From: Myxococcales bacterium
Lineage (GTDB): Bacteria; Myxococcota_A; UBA9042; UBA3505
NCBI GenBank assembly: GCA_002728755.1
Contig: PBVT01000056.1
Coordinates: 1-64,000, forward strand
DNA length: 64,000 nucleotides
Reading direction: 5' to 3'
The position numbers and the translations under genes are program-made. Within the stretch, counting starts at the first letter, position 1. Each line of letters begins with the position of its first letter. Positions 36,337-44,793 of this stretch are shown piece by piece. The notes beneath the pieces are model-generated. The model was not told the DNA's origin. It ran no database searches and worked only from the letters and a program-made list of their open reading frames with translations.

Positions 36337-37146
36337 ATGGCAGGACCCTGGGTCCTAAAACTGGGTGGCGATGTGGTGCGAGACGCCGAGGGCCTGGAAG
36401 GGTTGGCGGCTGAGATCAGGGACTGCCATATATCTGGCCAACCCCTGGTCATCGTGCACGGTGGTGGACCGCAGGGAACAGCGATAATGAACCGGTTGGG
36501 CTTGGAACCCCGGTTTGCCGGCGGGCGTCGCATTACGGATGAATCCACTCTTGAGGCCATGGTGATGGCTTTGCCCGGACAAACCTCTACCGCGTTGACC
36601 GCGATCTTGACCAAAGAGGGGGTGCCAGCTCTTGGCGTCAGTGGAGTATCGAGTTTTCTGGTGGAGGCCGAAAAACGGCCGCCTCGGGAGATTATTGGAC
36701 ATGAAGAATTGGTCGACTTTGGTTTGGTTGGCGATATTCGCCAGGTAAATACGAAGGCGATTATGGCCTTGATCGAGGCAGGTTTTGTACCGGTGATCGC
36801 CTGTCTGGGCATGGACCGCCAGGGGCAGGTTTTGAACATCAACGCGGATGTGGTTGCGGTCGATCTGGCGGCACGCCTGAAGGCGGAGCTGTTGGTCGCG
36901 GTGGCGGGTGTCCCGGGTGTTCTAGCCGATCCCTCGGATATGGATTCCCGCTTTAGCCAGATCGATGAGACGCTCTTTGCACAGCAGATTGAAGCTGGAA
37001 CGATTCAAGGGGGGATGATCGCCAAGCTTGAAGAAGCGTTTCGCGCACGAGAGGCGGGGATCGAACAGGTCCTGATCGCGGGACCTCCTCATAATGGTTT
37101 ATTGCAGGCGTGTTTGGCCGGTGAGGCCGGAACACGCGTGCTGTAG
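36337..37146 (+). CDS. argB: N-acetylglutamate kinase
   Basis: 269 residues. Amino-acid kinase fold: VLKLGGDVV, VIVHGGGPQGTAIM, RFAGGRRITDESTLE, LNINADVVAVDLAARL and GGMIAKLEEAFRAREAG. It phosphorylates N-acetylglutamate in the second step of arginine synthesis. The GRRIT region matches ArgB rather than LysZ. CGGAGAG precedes ATG 36337. The downstream SpeD-like gene follows after 13 bp, with GGAGAG as its ribosome binding site. Confidence 0.9.
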   Translation: MAGPWVLKLGGDVVRDAEGLEGLAAEIRDCHISGQPLVIVHGGGPQGTAIMNRLGLEPRFAGGRRITDESTLEAMVMALPGQTSTALTAILTKEGVPALGVSGVSSFLVEAEKRPPREIIGHEELVDFGLVGDIRQVNTKAIMALIEAGFVPVIACLGMDRQGQVLNINADVVAVDLAARLKAELLVAVAGVPGVLADPSDMDSRFSQIDETLFAQQIEAGTIQGGMIAKLEEAFRAREAGIEQVLIAGPPHNGLLQACLAGEAGTRVL

Positions 37147-37159
37147 ATAGGAGAGACCG

Positions 37160-37975
37160 ATGACCCATTTCATGTTGGACGGTTTTCAAGGCCATCGGGC
37201 ACGTTTTGACGATCTTCGGTTGATTCATGAGCTTTGTAGCGAGATCCCCGAAAAGCTCGGATTGGATCCTGTGATGCCCCCATTTCTTATCCCCTATTAT
37301 GATGGTGTAGAGCCGGAAGACGCCGGGATCAGCGCCTTTGCATTTTTGATGGGTGGCCACATTACGGTGCATACGTTCTCCTACCGCGAATGTTATTTTG
37401 TCGACCTGTTGACCCCACAGACCATGGATTCAGAGCGCTGCACCCAGGACCTGCTTCGCTCTCTACCTTGTGAGGTGTCCAATATCGCGTGTTTCTCCCG
37501 AAACGGGGGGGCGGCAGACGAGCTGGCTACCGAGATTGATGTTCACTCCGATTTTGGTCCCCATTATCTATTGGACCTGGACGGCTACCGAGGGCCCCGA
37601 GAACAGGGAGCGATTTTTGGCTTGCTGGATAGCCTACCGCAGCGGATTGGGATGACCCCCATCATGCGCCCCTATGTGGTGTCCACCCGTAGTGAAGACG
37701 GAGAGCATGTGGTGAGCGGTATGACGATGATCGCGGAGAGCCATATGGCACTTCATGTGTGGCCGGAGCGAGGAATCGCTCGCTTCGACCTGTTTTCTTG
37801 TGAGTTCTTCGATGCGGAGACCGTACTTCCAACCATACGGGCATTGCTCCCGGCCGAGCGGTTCGGGGAGACCCTGGCGGTTCGGGGGTCCAAATATACT
37901 TCCTACCAGAACAGCCGAGAACAGGATGTGGCGCGGACGCGACGTTGGGTATCTCGTCTGACCCATTCCGAGTAG
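37160..37975 (+). CDS. Duplicated SpeD-like pyruvoyl decarboxylase
   Basis: 271 residues, about twice a bacterial SpeD. Two homologous halves are visible. The C-terminal half has [14 protein letters not shown]...FDLFSC, which keeps the self-cleavage serine (Ser 194), His 199 and Cys 214 of S-adenosylmethionine decarboxylase. The N-terminal half has [22 protein letters not shown], where Gly 66 replaces the serine and the Cys is lost, so it cannot form a pyruvoyl group. The fused layout recalls eukaryotic AdoMetDC. Last gene of argC-argB-X; it could be AdoMet, ornithine or arginine decarboxylase. Specificity unproven. Confidence 0.75.
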   Translation: MTHFMLDGFQGHRARFDDLRLIHELCSEIPEKLGLDPVMPPFLIPYYDGVEPEDAGISAFAFLMGGHITVHTFSYRECYFVDLLTPQTMDSERCTQDLLRSLPCEVSNIACFSRNGGAADELATEIDVHSDFGPHYLLDLDGYRGPREQGAIFGLLDSLPQRIGMTPIMRPYVVSTRSEDGEHVVSGMTMIAESHMALHVWPERGIARFDLFSCEFFDAETVLPTIRALLPAERFGETLAVRGSKYTSYQNSREQDVARTRRWVSRLTHSE

Positions 37976-37987
37976 AATGAAGAAGAG

Positions 37988-39199
37988 ATGATGGCGAAGC
38001 GACGGAAAAAGAAGAGTAGTAGACTACCAGCGGTGGTAACGGTCGTATTGGTTGGGCTGGCGGGTCTTGTGTATGCAGGTATTCTGCCCAACCCGATGGG
38101 GCACTTTGTTTGTAAGGGAGTGCAACAGGATGATTCGACTCGACTCGATGAAGAGGGGCGAAGGGTTTCAGAGGAGAGCCAATGGTATGCGGCGATGCCG
38201 CAGGGGGAGTTCGAGCCTCTTGCCCTTCTACAAGAACGAGAGCAAACCCATCTTATCTATCTGACCAACGGGGCACCCCAGATGGTGTCTGCGCCCGGTC
38301 TATTGGTCTGGCTTGCCGATCAGGGGCTTGTCCATGTGCAGGCTCGAGAAATGCGTATACCCATTACCTCGTCAACAGGCGTTCTGGTGAAGGTGGACAA
38401 GCCAAGCGTAGTCGAACGGCTTGAGCTCCATCGTCTTGGGGCCGACGAAACGGTGATTCTCCACCCGAAAACGATAGAGCCTCTGGTCGTGGACCCGGAA
38501 GATGCCAACTCAGACGCCGCGCGGGCCTACCGTTACCAGGAGCGACGTACGATTCTAAGCGTCCTTGATGGAGTGCTCCTCAGTGCCGTGCACAAGACCA
38601 GTTATTTTGGTGGTGCGCATCCGATCGAGGAAATCGAAACAGTCCGTCTGGACCTGGGGAGTACCCGCCCCATAGCTTCGCGTTTTCAGCTTGAAGACTC
38701 TGCCGCGGCCGTGAAGGGGAAGAAAGGTTCGGATGATTGCCCGATGGTACACAGTGAGACCGTTGGCCTACGTGCCCCATTGGGTGCCATGGTTCCTGTG
38801 GCGATGATGGTCGGCGAGGTGGCCGCTTGTGCGGGGCGTATAGACTATGTCTGGCATTCCAAAGATAGTCAGGCTCCAACCTCGCTGTCGCTGGCACCCG
38901 ATGTGTCCCTTAAGAACAACCGACTTGTCTGTGGTGAAAAAGTACAATTGGAGCGTGTCGTGGATCTTGTTCCCTTGGCGGATATGCCAGCCGCGATCGC
39001 CCTCACAAAACCAACGGGAAAGGGTGGGCCGTCCGGCCCACAGAGCCATGGGGTACACCTGACACCGTTTTCTGTTCACCACGACTCGTTTTCGCTGGGA
39101 TCCAGTCGATCTGTAATAGGAAGCCAGGCACTTCGGCAAGGTACATTCGGACCCGACGGAGCCCTACAGATAAAACGGGCTTTTGGGTTGGTTGACTGA
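37988..39199 (+). CDS. Membrane-anchored hypothetical protein
   Basis: 403 residues, not recognised. A basic N-terminus (MAKRRKKKSSR) and one hydrophobic helix (LPAVVTVVLVGLAGLVYAGIL) suggest an inner-membrane anchor with a periplasmic body. The body has acidic and beta-rich stretches, a repeated LLAVHK.TSYFGGAHPIEEIETV-like segment around residue 200 and two Cys pairs (DDCPMV, VAACAG, LVCGEK) that could form disulfides. It starts 12 bp after the SpeD-like gene; two adjacent ATGs (37988, 37991) are possible. It may share that operon; role unknown. Confidence 0.55.
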   Translation: MMAKRRKKKSSRLPAVVTVVLVGLAGLVYAGILPNPMGHFVCKGVQQDDSTRLDEEGRRVSEESQWYAAMPQGEFEPLALLQEREQTHLIYLTNGAPQMVSAPGLLVWLADQGLVHVQAREMRIPITSSTGVLVKVDKPSVVERLELHRLGADETVILHPKTIEPLVVDPEDANSDAARAYRYQERRTILSVLDGVLLSAVHKTSYFGGAHPIEEIETVRLDLGSTRPIASRFQLEDSAAAVKGKKGSDDCPMVHSETVGLRAPLGAMVPVAMMVGEVAACAGRIDYVWHSKDSQAPTSLSLAPDVSLKNNRLVCGEKVQLERVVDLVPLADMPAAIALTKPTGKGGPSGPQSHGVHLTPFSVHHDSFSLGSSRSVIGSQALRQGTFGPDGALQIKRAFGLVD

Positions 39200-39249
39200 A
39201 GAGAAACACGGGGATTCCCTGTAAATGCGGTATCTAGCGCAAAAGCGCA

Positions 39250-39278
39250 TTGACCACTGGGAATGCTCGCCATATATT
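39250..39278 (+). promoter_or_regulatory. Sigma-70 promoter of the thioredoxin gene
   Basis: TTGACC (39250-39255), a 17-bp spacer and TATATT (39273-39278), about 85 nt before the thioredoxin start. Both boxes match 5 of 6. Confidence 0.6.
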
Positions 39279-39362
39279 GCGACTCCAACACACGGACCAA
39301 TTCCGGTCGGACTGGCCTATAGGAAGGCCGTCTCATTCACGATAATTGCAAGAGGATAAGTC

Positions 39363-39695
39363 ATGGCTGGCGACAACGTATGTACGTTTACAGATCAGAA
39401 CTTTGACGATGAGGTCATCAATAGTAATCAGCCCGTTCTAGTTGATTTCTGGGCCAGCTGGTGTGGACCCTGCGTGCGCCTCGGGCCGACCATTGAGAGC
39501 CTGGCGGACGATTACACCGGAAAGATCAAGATCGGAAAGCTTGATGTAGAGAACAATCCCGCCACTGCTGGACGTTTTCGAGTGACAAGTATTCCTATGG
39601 TCGTTGTGTTCCAACAGGGACAGCCTGTCGAAATGTTGATGGGATTACGCCCCAAGAGCGATTACGAATCTGTGCTTGAGCGGCTATCCAGCTGA
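39363..39695 (+). CDS. trxA: Thioredoxin
   Basis: 110 residues, cytosolic (no signal peptide). The redox motif WCGPC lies in DFWASWCGPCVRLGP, with the cis-proline in RVTSIPMVVVFQQG and the family's length and strand order. It reduces protein disulfides. AGAGGAT precedes ATG 39363. It is transcribed towards the heme operon, with a 41-bp gap to the HemX-like gene, so it may share the transcript. Confidence 0.93.
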   Translation: MAGDNVCTFTDQNFDDEVINSNQPVLVDFWASWCGPCVRLGPTIESLADDYTGKIKIGKLDVENNPATAGRFRVTSIPMVVVFQQGQPVEMLMGLRPKSDYESVLERLSS

Positions 39696-39736
39696 AGCAT
39701 AGTCTGGGCTCAATCCGTGCACGCCCCCGGAACTGA

Positions 39737-40543
39737 ATGCTAAAAACGCTCTTCTATACGTCGGTTGCATGCCATGGCCTCGCGACCACGATTTTCCTGG
39801 CTTATCTATTCCGATTCCGTTCGGGAGTAGGAAAGATGGCCAGGGCAGCCCTGTGGTGTGCCTTTGCGGCGCAATTGGCGCTGGTGGGAACCGCTCTGGG
39901 CAGTACCGCAGGTGAGGCGTTGACCAATCTGGAGTTGGGCCTTCACCTTGCGGCCGCGATTCTTGATATTTCCTATCTATTGCTGTCGGCACGGTTCAAA
40001 ATGCCGCTCCTCGGAGGGATTGTCGCTCCGATAAGTACAGCTCTATTGCTGACTATTCTATTTGTCCCTGCGGCCGGTCAATCCGGGGAGGCGACCCAGA
40101 TGGTCGGCGTGCTCACCTATGTTCATATCGGGGCGAGTGTTCTTGGTTTTGCGTTCTTTTCCGCCAGTTTTGGGGCCTCGTTGGCGTACCTTCTTCAAGA
40201 CTATTCGTTGCGGACGAAACGTCGTACAGGCCTGACACGTATGCTTCCACCACTGGCCCGACTGGAGCGCGTCTCCTTTCGGATGCTCATTCTCGGATTT
40301 CCGATTTTCACCATCGGTCTCATCCTTGGAACCGTATGGGTGGGTCATGTAGGGGTCGAGGTTTTCCTTCGTCCCCAGGTCTTATTTCCGATTCTGGCCT
40401 GGATAGTTTTCGGTGTTCTACTGCAGATGTATTCAACCAGTGGTTGGAGAGGTACACGCGCGGCGATAATGAACATTGTGGGGTATCTGCTTGTTCTCCA
40501 ATCGGTTCTAATCTACGCCCTTCGTGGGGCGTTGGGGGCGTAA
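39737..40543 (+). CDS. hemX: CcsA/HemX-family cytochrome c assembly-type membrane protein
   Basis: 268 residues with about eight predicted membrane segments. Conserved YVHIGASVLGFAFFSASFGASLAYLLQD and LGFPIFTIGLILGTVWV fit the CcsA/HemX family, which handles heme in cytochrome c maturation or modulates GluTR levels. HemX lies just before hemA in many bacteria, as here. The WWD heme motif of true CcsA is not evident, so the regulatory HemX role is favoured. The stop is 1 nt before the hemA ATG. Confidence 0.75.
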   Translation: MLKTLFYTSVACHGLATTIFLAYLFRFRSGVGKMARAALWCAFAAQLALVGTALGSTAGEALTNLELGLHLAAAILDISYLLLSARFKMPLLGGIVAPISTALLLTILFVPAAGQSGEATQMVGVLTYVHIGASVLGFAFFSASFGASLAYLLQDYSLRTKRRTGLTRMLPPLARLERVSFRMLILGFPIFTIGLILGTVWVGHVGVEVFLRPQVLFPILAWIVFGVLLQMYSTSGWRGTRAAIMNIVGYLLVLQSVLIYALRGALGA

Positions 40544-40544
40544 T

Positions 40545-41870
40545 ATGATGGGACCCATCATAACCGGCGTCTCCTTTCGGGATGCATCGTTGGATTTGCG
40601 TGAGCGGCTCACACTGCCCCTGTCGGACAGCGAGTTGCATCATAAGGCGTTTCTGCGGCAACCGGAGATTCAGGAATGTGCCCTGTTGGGAACGTGTAAT
40701 CGGATGGAGATTCTGATTGGTCCAAGTCCCGACCATGACCTGGACGAGGTCCTGGCAGCGGTTCATCGGGTATGGCTCGACCTGCTCGGTTCGGAGTTGA
40801 ACCTTCGACAATATGTGCGTTCCTGGTCGGGGGAAGATGCGGTCCACCATGCCTTTCGAGTCATGGCGAGCCTCGACTCACTCGTGGTTGGTGAAGCGCA
40901 GATACTGGGACAGGTGAAAGAGAGCTATCGAAGGAGCGTGCAATTTGGTGCCATGGGCCCACAGCTTCGCTCGCTATTTGAGTATGGCTTCAAGGTCGCG
41001 AAAGAAATCCGAACGGAAACCAGTATCGGCAAAGAGAGTGTCTCCATAAGCAGTGTAGCTGTGGAATTGGCCCGGCAGATCTACGATCCCATTGAAGAGG
41101 TCAATGTACTCCTTGTGGGTGCAGGGAAGATGGCCATATTGGCGGGTAAGAACCTGGAGGATGCGGGGGCACGGTGTGTAACCGTCGTTAACCGTACATT
41201 TGCGCGAGCACAGCGGCTTGCCTCGGAACGAGGCTGGGATGCTCGTCGTTTTGAAGATCTGGATTTATTGCTCCCCGAGGCGGACGTGGTCATCACCTCT
41301 ACCGGGGCCCAGCGACCCATTATAACCAGGGATATGGTCAGTGTTGTTATGCGCAGGCGACGGTTCCGCCCCTTATTCTTTATCGATATCTCCGTGCCAA
41401 GAGATGTGGAGACGTCTGTAAACGATGTCGATCGAACCTATCTCTATAATATCGATGATCTCGAGGAGATAGCGAACCGTAACCTATCGGCGCGGGAGAG
41501 TGATCTTGCGTTAGCGGATTCGATCCTCGCGAGAGGGATTCAGTCCTACGAGAAGCGTGAGAATGTAATCCGTCGTAAGCCTTTATTGAGCCGGGTCACC
41601 GGTTATGCGGAACGCGTGCGTGATGAAGAGCTCTTGCGTGCTACAAATCGTCTGGGTGAGTCCGACGAACGAATGCAGAAGATACTCGCACAGATGGCAC
41701 ATAAGATTACCCAGCGCCTCACGCGGGGTACCTATAAGGTCATTAAAGATCTAGATGAGCGCGAACTGGATCGTCTAAGCCCCATTATGGAAGACATGTA
41801 TTCGGTGGAATCCGATACAGATCTGGATGAGGAAGATCACGATTCGGACCAGGAACAGGAAGCCTCATGA
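40545..41870 (+). CDS. hemA: Glutamyl-tRNA reductase
   Basis: 441 residues. NADPH-dependent reduction of glutamyl-tRNA to glutamate-1-semialdehyde, first committed step of C5 heme synthesis. Nucleophile Cys in LLGTCNRMEI, SLVVGEAQILGQVKESY, Rossmann VLLVGAGKMAILAGKNLED, and the dimerisation helix at the C-terminus. The tail is acidic (DTDLDEEDHDSDQEQEAS). ATG 40545 follows the HemX stop; the next codon is also ATG. The stop overlaps hemC by 4 bp (ATGA). Confidence 0.95.
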   Translation: MMGPIITGVSFRDASLDLRERLTLPLSDSELHHKAFLRQPEIQECALLGTCNRMEILIGPSPDHDLDEVLAAVHRVWLDLLGSELNLRQYVRSWSGEDAVHHAFRVMASLDSLVVGEAQILGQVKESYRRSVQFGAMGPQLRSLFEYGFKVAKEIRTETSIGKESVSISSVAVELARQIYDPIEEVNVLLVGAGKMAILAGKNLEDAGARCVTVVNRTFARAQRLASERGWDARRFEDLDLLLPEADVVITSTGAQRPIITRDMVSVVMRRRRFRPLFFIDISVPRDVETSVNDVDRTYLYNIDDLEEIANRNLSARESDLALADSILARGIQSYEKRENVIRRKPLLSRVTGYAERVRDEELLRATNRLGESDERMQKILAQMAHKITQRLTRGTYKVIKDLDERELDRLSPIMEDMYSVESDTDLDEEDHDSDQEQEAS

Positions 41871-42814
41871 GCAGTCTGGTCATTGGCAGTCGGGGAAGTA
41901 TTCTCGCCCGGACACAGTCTGAACTGACTCGAGACGCGTTGTTAGAGACGGGGCTTGTGGACGAAATATCGATTCACATCATCAAGACCCGTGGAGACAT
42001 CATTCTGGATGTCCCGTTGGCGAAAGTCGGCGGTAAGGGGCTCTTCGTAAAAGAGATCGAACAGGCTCTCCTGGCGGGTCAGATCGATATCGCCGTGCAT
42101 AGCATGAAAGATATGCCCACCGTGCAACCGGATGGTCTGGTCATCGGTGCGGTTCCACCCAGAGAAGATCCACGCGACGTTGTAGTGCTACCCGAGGGTA
42201 AGACCGAAGTACCCCAGTCGCCTGTATTTGGTACCAGCAGTCTTCGTCGATCCTCTCAGTTGTTGGCGTGTTTTCCTGGGACCAGTATTCAACCTCTGCG
42301 GGGCAATGTGGACACCCGGGTACGGCGACTTGAAGAGTCGAATGAGCTGGATGCAATCGTTCTTGCGATGGCCGGTCTCAAGCGTATGGGGAAAGCCGAA
42401 GAGTTAAACCTGCTGCCTCTATCCACAGAGGAGATGTTGCCTGCAGTGGGCCAGGGAGCTCTGGCTATCCAGTGCCGGTCGGACGATACACGGGTTCTAG
42501 AACTATTAGGGCATCTACACCATGAAGAGAGCGCCGTCTGCACGGTGGCGGAACGCGCCTTTTTGAAGGGTGTTGAGGGATCGTGTCAGGTTCCTGTGGC
42601 CGCGCACGCCACGCTGGACTCGAATGGTATCCTTCAGCTGCATGCGTTGGTCGCCCGATTGGATGGTAGCGAAGTCTTTCGGCGGAGTGGTTCGGGAGCG
42701 CCCGAAGATGGTGAGGCCCTGGGGATTCAGCTGGCGTCGGAGTTGTTGGACGGTGGCGGTCGCGAAGTCTTGCAGGACTGTATCCGCGCGTTTGAACAAG
42801 CCAATAATGACTGA
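41867..42814 (+). CDS. hemC: Porphobilinogen deaminase (hydroxymethylbilane synthase)
   Basis: 315 residues. Joins four porphobilinogens into hydroxymethylbilane. GSRGSILARTQSEL, TRGDIILD, AVHSMKDMP, RRSSQLLACFPG, RGNVDTRVRRLEE, and the dipyrromethane-cofactor Cys in EGSCQVPVAAHA are conserved. Translationally coupled to hemA upstream (ATGA) and to cobA-hemD downstream (8-bp overlap). Confidence 0.96.
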   Translation: MSSLVIGSRGSILARTQSELTRDALLETGLVDEISIHIIKTRGDIILDVPLAKVGGKGLFVKEIEQALLAGQIDIAVHSMKDMPTVQPDGLVIGAVPPREDPRDVVVLPEGKTEVPQSPVFGTSSLRRSSQLLACFPGTSIQPLRGNVDTRVRRLEESNELDAIVLAMAGLKRMGKAEELNLLPLSTEEMLPAVGQGALAIQCRSDDTRVLELLGHLHHEESAVCTVAERAFLKGVEGSCQVPVAAHATLDSNGILQLHALVARLDGSEVFRRSGSGAPEDGEALGIQLASELLDGGGREVLQDCIRAFEQANND

Positions 42815-44324
42815 GGTTCGTGTCCATCTTGTGGGGGCAGGCCCAGGGGATCCGGGGCTCTTTACCCAGCGGGGCTTGTCTTTATTGCAGCAAGCCGATG
42901 TGGTCATAGCCGACCATCTGGTCAACCCGGAGCTGTTGCTTGAAACACGCGCGAGCGTGGAGATTATTCGTGTGGACGCAACCTTCTCCCACGATCGTTC
43001 CAAGCGTGAGGAATTGGTGCGCCAGTTGGTCCTTTATGCGTCGACTGGGAAGCGGGTCGTTCGCCTCAAAGGGGGCGATTGCTTTTTGTTTGGGCGCGGC
43101 GCGGAGGAGGCAGAAGCCTTATTAGATGCTGGGATCCCTTTTGAGGTCGTACCCGGTGTTTCGAGCGCCTTTGCGGTACCGGCTGCGGCGGGTATTCCAT
43201 TGACGGATCGCCGCTACGCCCATTCGGTCTTATTGGCGACGGGTCATGCTGCGGAAGGCGAATCTGCCGTGGATTTTTCTCATGCGGCCAATGCGGCCGA
43301 TACCCTGGTGGTGTTGATGTCCAAGGGGCGCTTACGAACGATCTGTTCGGAGCTGATGGATGGCGGAATGGACCCACAAACCCCAGCGGCGATGATTTCG
43401 CGTGGGACCACACCGCGCCAACGCAGTATAACTGGGGTAGTATGCGATATCGCGGATCGCGTGGAGTCCAGCCAGTTGGACTTACCAGCGTTATTGGTGG
43501 TCGGTTCGGTTGTGAACCTCAGGGAGAAATTATCCATGTTCGAAGATCGGCCCCTATTCGGCAAACGTGTGGTGATTACACGGCCTCGTTCCCAATCACA
43601 GAGGATCGTACAACGATTGATGGAGCTGGGAGCGCAGCCAATACTTCTACCCACCATACGGGTGGCAGAGATCACGCTTGATGAGGCGGGTCAGGAGACG
43701 TTATCCCAGTTGGCTAGCTACGACGGGATCTTCTTTACGAGCACAAACGCGGTTCGTAGGACTTTCGAGGAACTGGATCGGTTGGGATTGGACAGTCGCG
43801 TCTTTGCCGGTGTGTTGGTGATCTCCGTGGGAGCCGCTACGTCGGCGGCGCTGAAAGAACATGGCCTGGTACCTGACGTGGACCCGGCGACCTTTAGTCA
43901 GGATGGTATATGTGAAGCGTTGGCGGACTCGGGTGTCGATGGGCAAGTCTATCTCTACCCTCGCGCCGAACGCGTGCGTGAAACTCTACACCAGACGATT
44001 CCGGCCCAGGGCGGACGTCTGATGGATCTGGTCCTATATCGAACAGAGACCGTAACGGAGAGCTCGGTGCCGAAATCTCTAGAAGAGGAAAGCATCGACG
44101 CGGTTACCTTTACCAGCCCGTCTACCGTACGGGGGTTCTTTGAACGGTTGGGAAGCGCGCGTGCGAATGCGATCCTGGCGGAAACCCTTGTGATGGCCAT
44201 TGGAAAGACCACCAGGGCTGCTCTCGTGGAACGAGGTGTCTCGAATGTACATACACCCGATCGAAGCACGGTCGACGACATGGTCGACCAACTCTGCTCC
44301 CTGATTGGGGATGGAGCGGCTTGA
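42807..44324 (+). CDS. cobA-hemD: Uroporphyrinogen-III C-methyltransferase / uroporphyrinogen-III synthase fusion
   Basis: 505 residues, two enzymes in one chain. Residues about 1-245 are SUMT: VGAGPGDPGLFTQRG, ADHLVNPELL, RLKGGDCFLFGRGAEEAE, VPGVSSAFAVPAAAGIPLTDR. Residues about 255-505 are HemD: PLFGKRVVITRPRSQSQRI, FTSTNAVRRTFEEL, VTFTSPSTVRGFFE, AIGKTTRAALVERG. The fusion makes uroporphyrinogen III and diverts part to precorrin-2 for siroheme or cobalamin. ATG 42807 lies inside the end of hemC. Confidence 0.93.
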   Translation: MTEVRVHLVGAGPGDPGLFTQRGLSLLQQADVVIADHLVNPELLLETRASVEIIRVDATFSHDRSKREELVRQLVLYASTGKRVVRLKGGDCFLFGRGAEEAEALLDAGIPFEVVPGVSSAFAVPAAAGIPLTDRRYAHSVLLATGHAAEGESAVDFSHAANAADTLVVLMSKGRLRTICSELMDGGMDPQTPAAMISRGTTPRQRSITGVVCDIADRVESSQLDLPALLVVGSVVNLREKLSMFEDRPLFGKRVVITRPRSQSQRIVQRLMELGAQPILLPTIRVAEITLDEAGQETLSQLASYDGIFFTSTNAVRRTFEELDRLGLDSRVFAGVLVISVGAATSAALKEHGLVPDVDPATFSQDGICEALADSGVDGQVYLYPRAERVRETLHQTIPAQGGRLMDLVLYRTETVTESSVPKSLEEESIDAVTFTSPSTVRGFFERLGSARANAILAETLVMAIGKTTRAALVERGVSNVHTPDRSTVDDMVDQLCSLIGDGAA

Positions 44325-44329
44325 ACGAG

Positions 44330-44605
44330 CTACCAGATGCGGGCCAGTACGTCGCGTATTCGCTGTCGCAATCGTCGTTCGCGATGAATTAGCTCAATAC
44401 CACTCTGTTCCGGATAGTGTCCGTGATAACACCGTGTTCCGGGATCACGACGATCGGGACCCGTATAGGTCGGTGTAATAACAAGCTTGAGACGGGGAGA
44501 AGAGGTTTTTGGACTTTCGTCCTTAGTTCCCTGTGCAAGGTCATCGAGTCTACGACGTGGACCGCGATAGCCAGCACTTACAGGTGGTCGTCGATATTCC
44601 CTCAC
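44330..44605 (-). CDS. Possible small basic protein
   Basis: 91 residues from GTG 44605, not recognised. Rich in Arg/Pro (YRRPPVSAGYRGPRRR), with TPTYTGPDRRDPG in the middle and a basic C-terminal helix (RRLRQRIRDVLARIW). The YTGPDRR motif resembles short linkers seen near PilZ and other regulator domains. It is the only long frame in the interval between the heme operon and deoC, and its ribosome binding site is weak. It may not be real. Confidence 0.3.
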   Translation of the reverse strand: MREYRRPPVSAGYRGPRRRLDDLAQGTKDESPKTSSPRLKLVITPTYTGPDRRDPGTRCYHGHYPEQSGIELIHRERRLRQRIRDVLARIW

Positions 44606-44793
44606 GTTTTAGACCCCAACTCTTTTGTAAACACAATTCTGACGGTGCGTAATAACCGCACCCAACACTTCTCCGCTTATGACAGATTGATTCCGCATAA
44701 ACAACAGTTGATTCCATCCAAGCCCGTAATGACGGGGGCTTGGGCTGTTTTGTGTTCGGTATGTGGAGTTCATAGGTCCAGGAATCGCGTGTA
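44606..44793. other. Non-coding remainder of the cobA-hemD / deoC interval
   Basis: Together with the doubtful small frame this fills the 469-bp interval 44325-44793. It holds the terminator-like hairpin at 44718-44743 and a repeated ATTGATTCC (about 44685 and 44709). No tRNA or known RNA was recognised. Confidence 0.5.
44718..44743 (+). terminator. Hairpin downstream of the heme operon
   Basis: CCAAGCCC (44718-44725) pairs with GGGCTTGG (44736-44743), then GCTGTTTTGTG follows. It is 390 nt downstream of cobA-hemD, so it could end that transcript or an unseen small RNA. Confidence 0.45.
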
